This document shows, in pieces, positions 58,985-64,000 of a DNA stretch of 64,000 nucleotides. The notes beneath the pieces were generated by a model. That model was not told the origin of the DNA and made no database searches. It saw only the letters and a list, made by a program, of their open reading frames with translations. Origin of the DNA: Pigmentiphaga sp. (GTDB lineage: Bacteria; Pseudomonadota; Gammaproteobacteria; Burkholderiales; Burkholderiaceae_B); the NCBI GenBank assembly GCA_023228945.1, contig JALOAI010000001.1, positions 1 to 64,000 on the forward strand. The letters run 5' to 3'. Position numbers and translations under genes: made by a program. Position 1 is the stretch's first letter. Each line of letters begins with the position of its first letter.

Positions 58985-61672
58985 ATGAGCGTCCCGATGT
59001 CGCCGGAAGTTCTGCCCAGCAAGCTGCAGGCGCCCGATACCGCACAAGCCGTAGCCCGCCCCCGTTTGCTGGAAACCCTGGACGCCAGCCCGGGCTGGCG
59101 CGTCCTGGTGCTGCGCGCGCCCGCCGGCTATGGGAAAACCACGCTGATGTCCCAGCTATTTGGGCAATTGCGGCAAACCGGCCAGGCTTGCCGCTGGCTC
59201 ACACTTGATGCCGGCGACGACGACGTGGGACAGCTTGCGCTGCATTTGCAAGCCGCTTTGGGCGCGGACGGGCCGGGCTCCGCCGGCGGTGCCGCGCTAC
59301 CCTTCGGAGTCTGGCTGGCCGAACTGGAGCAGCGCGCGCTTTCGCAGGTTTTGTTTCTCGATGAAGTCGAGGCGGTGACCGACACCGCGGTGGTGCAGAT
59401 GCTGACGCGCTTGCTGCGGTTTGCGCCGCCCACGCTGCGCTTCGTGATCGGCGCGCGCCCCGCTGCGCCATTGGACTTCAATCGATTGCGAGCGGGTGGC
59501 GAAGTCGTCGAATGGCATGCCAGGCAGTTGCGATTCAGCGCCGATGAAACCTCGGAGTTTCTGCGACGGCATGCCGGCCAGGGCATCGCCGGAGCCTGGC
59601 GCGATTTGTTGGCCGAGCGCTGCGAAGGTTGGCCGGCCTTGCTGAGCCTGGGCGTGGCTGCGCTGGGCCAGCCCGGCGCCCCGCAAGACTTGCCGGCGGC
59701 CTTGCAGAATCCGGATTCCGACCTCGCGGCCTATCTCTCGGGCGAGATCATCGACCGCCTGCCGCCCGATATGCGCGACTTCATGCTGCGCACCAGCATT
59801 CTGCCGGAACTGGATGCCGCCCTTTGCGCGGCGGTTTGCGAGGATGCGGCGCCGCGTCGCTTACAGGATCTGGCGCGTGGCGGCGGCCTCATCCCGCTGG
59901 AGCCGATAGCTCCCGGCCGCTATCGCTATCCCGCGCTGTTGCGGGCATGCTTGCAGGCCCGGTTGCGAAGCGGGCAGCCAGCGCTGGCTGCCCGGCTGCA
60001 GCGCCGCGTCGCCCTGGCGCACGAGAGCCAGGGCCAATGGCCGCAAGCGGTGGAGCACGCGCTGGAGTCCGGCGACGCGGTCTTTGCCGCCGAACTTCTG
60101 GAGCGGGGCGCCAAGCCTTTGGTCAAGGCTGGCCACCTGGCGGCCATCTTGCGTTGGCTGCGCCGCTTGCCGCCACACGTGGCGGATACCCGGCCCGACA
60201 TCGTGTGGGCCGCGGCCAGGGCGCATGCCTATTTTCAACAGATCGAGCATGCCGAAACCCGGCTGCGCCAGTTGTTCGCGCTGGCCGAGCACGGGCCATT
60301 CGATGTCGGCACCTGGGAGGATTGCCTGGCCCTGGAGGCCCTGATCCAGGCGGCGGTGGAGAACATCCCACAACTGGAAGTGGTGGTGGAGCGCAACCTG
60401 GCCCGCGCGTCGGGAGCCTATGCGCGAGGCATCATGCTCAATCTGCAGGCATCGGCCAAGCTGGCCAAGAGCGAGTTCGAGGCCAGCCTGGTCTTGCTCG
60501 ATCGGGCCGACCAGGATAACGGCCGAGCTTCGAATTTGTTCGGCTTGTCGGCGACCCGCGCCTTGCGCGCCGCGGCCTGGAGCGCGCAAGGCTATCCACG
60601 TCGCGGGCTGGCGGCGTTTGGCGCGGCCACGGCGCGCTTGCCCGGTGGGAGCGCGGCGGATACCGAGGGTGGGGCAGCGGACGAGGCCGGCCTGGCGTTC
60701 GAGCCCTCATCCGAGGAGGCCGTGGGCTCGGGCGTCCAGGCCGAACTGCTGTACGAAGCCGATGCGCTCGATGCCGCCCGCCGGCTCCAGGCGCTGTACC
60801 CGCCCGGCGCCGATGGCTATCTGTCCTTGAGCCTGACGGTAGGCGCCCATATCACCGCGGCCCGTCTCGCCTTCGTCGCGCAGGGGCTCGAACCCGCCTT
60901 GCGCCTGCTCGACGATTCGCTGGCGCACGCGGCGGAACGGCGTTTCGCCCGCCTGGTCTTTGCCTGCCAATGGGAACGAGTCCGTCTCGCCACCCTGGCG
61001 AACGATTTGGCGCAAGCCCGGCACTGGACCACGCTGGCGGCGCCATGGGCGGCCAATGGCCTGTTGTTCTATACCACCGATACCGAAGCCTGCCAGGTGG
61101 CGGGCTGGCGCCTGCGGCTGCGCAGTGGAGAGGCCGGAGGGGTCCTGCCCGCCATACGCGAGGCGGGATTGGCCGCGAAGTCCGTCGGCAGAGGCTGGCG
61201 GGCCCTCAAGCTCGCCTTGCTGGAGGCCGAGGCCCTGCGCTCCCTGGGCCGCTCAGGCGAGGCCGATGGTCTGCTGGCGGCCGCACTCATCGAAGGGGGG
61301 AGCCAGGGATTCGTCCGCACGTTTGCCGACGAAGGCGAGCCCGTGGTGTCGCGCCTGCGCGGGTGGCTGGCAAGCGGGCGGCTGCCCGCCGGGGTCGAAC
61401 GGGATCTGCCGCTCCGCATTCTGCGCGCGGCCGGCGCGGCGCCGCCGCCGCAGCCTGGCGCCGCGCTTGGCAAAGACGGCGACTTCAACCCGCGCGAACG
61501 GGAGTTGCTCGCGGCCCTGGCCAAGGGGAGCCGCAATCGCGAGTTGGCGGGAGCCTTTCGGATTTCCGAAAACACGGTCAAGTGGTATCTCAAGAACCTC
61601 TATCTCAAGCTCGATGCCAGGAATCGCGCCGAGGCCATTTTGCGGGCTCGGCAGCGAGGCCTGATCCGCTGA
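58985..61672 (+). CDS. MalT/LAL-type LuxR-family transcriptional regulator
   Basis: 895-aa large ATP-binding LuxR regulator. N-terminal STAND-type NTPase with Walker A RAPAGYGKTTLMSQLF and Walker B VLFLDEVEAVTD. A winged-helix region and TPR-like helical repeats (about 330-800) follow. The C-terminal LuxR helix-turn-helix is FNPRERELLAALAKGSRNRE, then LAGAFRISENTVKWYLKNLY. It is a MalT/AcoK-like activator whose ligand is sensed by the repeats. Start at ATG 58985; an upstream in-frame start at 58910 has no better site. It lies between the ABC-REC gene and the indolepyruvate oxidoreductase gene, so it could control either. Confidence 0.9.
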   Translation: MSVPMSPEVLPSKLQAPDTAQAVARPRLLETLDASPGWRVLVLRAPAGYGKTTLMSQLFGQLRQTGQACRWLTLDAGDDDVGQLALHLQAALGADGPGSAGGAALPFGVWLAELEQRALSQVLFLDEVEAVTDTAVVQMLTRLLRFAPPTLRFVIGARPAAPLDFNRLRAGGEVVEWHARQLRFSADETSEFLRRHAGQGIAGAWRDLLAERCEGWPALLSLGVAALGQPGAPQDLPAALQNPDSDLAAYLSGEIIDRLPPDMRDFMLRTSILPELDAALCAAVCEDAAPRRLQDLARGGGLIPLEPIAPGRYRYPALLRACLQARLRSGQPALAARLQRRVALAHESQGQWPQAVEHALESGDAVFAAELLERGAKPLVKAGHLAAILRWLRRLPPHVADTRPDIVWAAARAHAYFQQIEHAETRLRQLFALAEHGPFDVGTWEDCLALEALIQAAVENIPQLEVVVERNLARASGAYARGIMLNLQASAKLAKSEFEASLVLLDRADQDNGRASNLFGLSATRALRAAAWSAQGYPRRGLAAFGAATARLPGGSAADTEGGAADEAGLAFEPSSEEAVGSGVQAELLYEADALDAARRLQALYPPGADGYLSLSLTVGAHITAARLAFVAQGLEPALRLLDDSLAHAAERRFARLVFACQWERVRLATLANDLAQARHWTTLAAPWAANGLLFYTTDTEACQVAGWRLRLRSGEAGGVLPAIREAGLAAKSVGRGWRALKLALLEAEALRSLGRSGEADGLLAAALIEGGSQGFVRTFADEGEPVVSRLRGWLASGRLPAGVERDLPLRILRAAGAAPPPQPGAALGKDGDFNPRERELLAALAKGSRNRELAGAFRISENTVKWYLKNLYLKLDARNRAEAILRARQRGLIR

Positions 61673-61809
61673 TCGCGCGTCGGGGCGGGCGCGCAGCAAG
61701 CGTCGGCTACCTGTTCGGGTGGTGCTTTCCCGGGGGGATCTGTCTACACTGGCCTGGACAAGGCTGTCCCGGCCGGCGCCGGGAAGCCCCGCTTCTTACC
61801 GAGATCGTC

Positions 61810-64000
61810 ATGAATGCTCCCTTATCCGCCCCCCTGGCCCGCGAGGCCAATCTCGATGACAAATATGATGCGGCCGACGGCTGGGTGTTCCTGTCGGGCA
61901 CCCAGGCCCTGGTGAGACTGCCCTTCGAGCAGCGCTTGCGCGACCAGGCCGCGGGGCTGAACACCGCCGGTTTCATCAGCGGCTATCGCGGCTCGCCCCT
62001 GGGCGGCTACGACCTCGAACTGTGGCGCAACACCGACCGGCTCAAGGCGCATCACATCCATTTCCAGCCCGGCGTCAATGAAGACCTCGCCGCCACCGCG
62101 ATCTGGGGTTCGCAATATATCGGCACATTTCAGGGCGCGCGCTACGACGGCGTGTTCGGCATCTGGTACGGCAAGACGCCGGGAGTCGATCGCAGCGCCG
62201 ACGCGCTGCGCCACGCCAACGGCGCGGGCACCTCGCCCCACGGCGGCGTGCTGGCCCTGTGCGGCGACGATCACGGCGCCAAGTCGTCCACCCAGGCCGC
62301 GCAGTCCGATTACATCCTGGCGGCGGTTGGCATCCCGGTGCTGTATCCCGCCAACGTGCAGGAGATCCTCGACTTCGGCCTGCACGGCATCGCCATGAGC
62401 CGCTATACCGGCTGTTGGGTGGGTCTCAAGCTGGTTACCGACGTGGTCGAAAGCGCCTGTACGGTAGAGCTGGGTGCGGTGCGCACCGGGGTAAACCTGC
62501 CTGAGGAACCGGCAGAGGGCGTTTCGATCCGCGCGGTCGATCCGCCGCTGAACCAGGAGGCCCGGCTCTATCAACAAAAGCTGCCGATGGCGCTGGCCTA
62601 TGCCAGGGCCAATGGCCTCGACCGCATCGTCATCCAGCCCGAGCGCCCACGCCTGGGCATCATCACCGCCGGCAAGGCCTATGCCGACACCCGGCAGGCC
62701 CTGCACGAGCTGGGGCTGGACGATGCGGCGGCCGCCGCCGCGGGCGTCCGCCTGCTCAAGTTGGGCATGGTCTGGCCGCTGGAGCCGGAGATCGTGCGCG
62801 AGTTCGCCGAAGGCCTCGAGACCATTCTGGTGATCGAGGAGAAACGCGCCCTGATCGAAGACCAGCTCAAGGCCTTGTTATTCGATCTGCTGCCCGGGCG
62901 GGCGATCCGGGTCGTTGGCAAGCACGCCGCCACGCCCAGCTGGGGCCGGGCGGGTGCCGGCGTCCTGCCGGCGGTTGGCGAACTGCAGCCGGGCCGGATC
63001 GCCGCGTTGGCGGCGGGGTTGCTGGGGCTGGAGCACCAACAGGCAGCCGCCGCGGGCGAGACGCAAGCTCCCGGGCCGGTACGCCTGCCGAGCTTCTGCT
63101 CGGGATGTCCGCACAATACCTCCACCAAGGTGCCGCAGGGCAGCCGGGCCCTGGCGGGCATTGGCTGCCACGGTATCGCCATGATGCAGCAGCCCGGCAT
63201 CACCGGGAACATTTCGCACATGGGCGGCGAAGGCGTCATGTGGGTCGGGCAGGCGCCGTTCACCGACGAAAAGCATCTCTTCGCCAATCTGGGCGATGGC
63301 ACGTATTTTCATTCGGGCATCCTGGCCATCCGGCAAGCGGTGGCGGCGCGGGTCCCGATCACCTATAAGCTGCTGGTCAATGGCTTCGTCTCGATGACCG
63401 GCGGCCAGCCGATCGAGGGCGAGCTGAGCGTTCCGCAAATGGCGGCCGAGCTGGTGGCCGAAGGCGTGGGCCGCCTGATCGTGGTGGCCGACGACCCCGA
63501 GCGTTACCAGGGCGTGGCGCTGCCCGCCGGCGTACGGGTGGAACCCCGGCATCGGCTGGACGCCGTACAGCGCGAACTGCGCGAGTTCCCCCGGGTGTCG
63601 GTGCTCATCTACGACCAGATGTGCGCCACCGAACGCCGGCGGCTGCGCAAACGCGGCAAGTACCCCGACCCCGAGCGGCGCACCTTCATCAATCCCGAGG
63701 TGTGCGAAGGCTGCGGCGATTGTTCCGTGAAGTCCAACTGCATGTCGGTGGAGCCGCTGGAAACCGAACTGGGGCGCAAGCGGCGTATCAATCAATCCAG
63801 CTGCAACAAGGATTTTTCCTGCCTCGAAGGTTTTTGTCCGAGCTTCGTCACCATCGAGGGCGGCCGCTTACGCAAAGGCAAGTCGGCCGAGGGAGAAAGG
63901 GTGGCGGCTCCCGATCCCCGCGCGCTACCGGCGCCGCGGCTGCCCGTGTTGAGCGAAGAGACGCGGGCGGTGCTGATCACCGGCATCGGAGGCACCGGGG
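61810..64000 (+). CDS. Indolepyruvate:ferredoxin oxidoreductase (fused), 5' part
   Basis: Open frame from the ATG at 61810 to the window edge (730 codons so far, no stop). It encodes the thiamine-diphosphate enzyme that oxidatively decarboxylates aryl or branched 2-oxoacids to acyl-CoA. Seen in order: PYR-type domain LNTAGFISGYRGSPLGGYDL and FQPGVNEDLAATAIWGSQ; domain GDDHGAKSSTQAAQSD; the TPP-binding part with SFCSGCPHNTSTKVP, GIGCHGIAMM, and NLGDGTYFHSGILA. An iron-sulfur region follows (CEGCGDCSVKSNCMSVEP, then SSCNKDFSCLEGFCPSF). The last bases (LITGIGGTG) begin the gamma-type domain of the long fused form (about 1,160 aa in Burkholderiales), which continues past the window. Confidence 0.93.
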   Translation, partial: MNAPLSAPLAREANLDDKYDAADGWVFLSGTQALVRLPFEQRLRDQAAGLNTAGFISGYRGSPLGGYDLELWRNTDRLKAHHIHFQPGVNEDLAATAIWGSQYIGTFQGARYDGVFGIWYGKTPGVDRSADALRHANGAGTSPHGGVLALCGDDHGAKSSTQAAQSDYILAAVGIPVLYPANVQEILDFGLHGIAMSRYTGCWVGLKLVTDVVESACTVELGAVRTGVNLPEEPAEGVSIRAVDPPLNQEARLYQQKLPMALAYARANGLDRIVIQPERPRLGIITAGKAYADTRQALHELGLDDAAAAAAGVRLLKLGMVWPLEPEIVREFAEGLETILVIEEKRALIEDQLKALLFDLLPGRAIRVVGKHAATPSWGRAGAGVLPAVGELQPGRIAALAAGLLGLEHQQAAAAGETQAPGPVRLPSFCSGCPHNTSTKVPQGSRALAGIGCHGIAMMQQPGITGNISHMGGEGVMWVGQAPFTDEKHLFANLGDGTYFHSGILAIRQAVAARVPITYKLLVNGFVSMTGGQPIEGELSVPQMAAELVAEGVGRLIVVADDPERYQGVALPAGVRVEPRHRLDAVQRELREFPRVSVLIYDQMCATERRRLRKRGKYPDPERRTFINPEVCEGCGDCSVKSNCMSVEPLETELGRKRRINQSSCNKDFSCLEGFCPSFVTIEGGRLRKGKSAEGERVAAPDPRALPAPRLPVLSEETRAVLITGIGGTG

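Noticed and set aside
1..64000. CRISPR arrays, rRNA genes, further tRNA genes
   Set aside because: No regularly spaced repeats of CRISPR size and no rRNA sequence were seen; the only tRNA signal is the tRNA-Leu locus at 34483-35047.

Overview
The window is high-GC, mostly protein-coding DNA from a betaproteobacterium. The core genes in the right half (htpG, pcaIJ-pcaB-pcaDC, ribBA-ribH-nusB-thiL-pgpA-pncC, a fused indolepyruvate:ferredoxin oxidoreductase) fit the order Burkholderiales, most likely Alcaligenaceae (Bordetella/Achromobacter-like). The genus cannot be fixed from the sequence alone.

Bases 1 to about 34,450 are the right-hand part of an integrative and conjugative element (ICE) of the Tn4371 type. 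An IS630-family transposase start is cut by the left edge. It is followed by two hairpins that may mark an origin of transfer, and by a MOBP relaxase with a DUF3363-type C-terminus. A large iron cargo (2,256-17,968) follows: a TetR-type regulator with an extra C-terminal domain, two fused membrane/ATPase half-transporters of the YbtP/YbtQ (IrtAB) kind, a complete FecB/FecCD/FepC-like ferri-siderophore importer, a TonB-dependent receptor, a DUF3649/PepSY/DUF3325 trio (likely inner-membrane ferrisiderophore reductase), a YncE-like lipoprotein, a DUF4198 protein and a Fur-family regulator. No siderophore biosynthesis gene is present, so the cargo looks made for scavenging foreign siderophores. 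The conjugation module resumes with a LysR regulator, an EexN exclusion lipoprotein, the TraG/VirD4 coupling protein, a ribbon-helix-helix protein and trbBCDEJLFGI, ending with a DUF2274 protein. A visibly AT-richer SIR2-HerA anti-phage pair sits at the element's end, convergent to trb.

The ICE/chromosome border (34,430-35,190) is unusual. A tRNA-Leu(CAA) gene on the minus strand is split in its anticodon loop by a 247-nt group I intron (IC3-like core, close to the Azoarcus tRNA-Ile intron). Upstream of it lies an orphan second copy of the tRNA 5' half that still has its own promoter -10 box and an uninterrupted anticodon loop. Between them is a 195-bp segment full of short repeats, which looks like the scar of an integrative element.

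The chromosomal part (35,185-64,000) carries a DUF1275 membrane protein, htpG, a spermidine-synthase-like protein, and two halves of an exopolysaccharide locus. One half holds the priming glycosyltransferase, the OPX-type export protein and an EpsL-like barrel; the other holds an EpsF-like chain-length protein and an EpsG-like ATPase. They are separated by gene debris and a LysR gene. Next come folK, the beta-ketoadipate (protocatechuate) branch pcaI-pcaJ-pcaB-pcaDC, the riboflavin/thiamine/phospholipid housekeeping run, and a DUF2007 protein. They are followed by an ABC exporter fused to a degenerate histidine-kinase ATPase domain and a response-regulator receiver domain, which is the most novel protein here. 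A MalT/LAL-type LuxR regulator and the 5' part of the indolepyruvate:ferredoxin oxidoreductase gene end the window.
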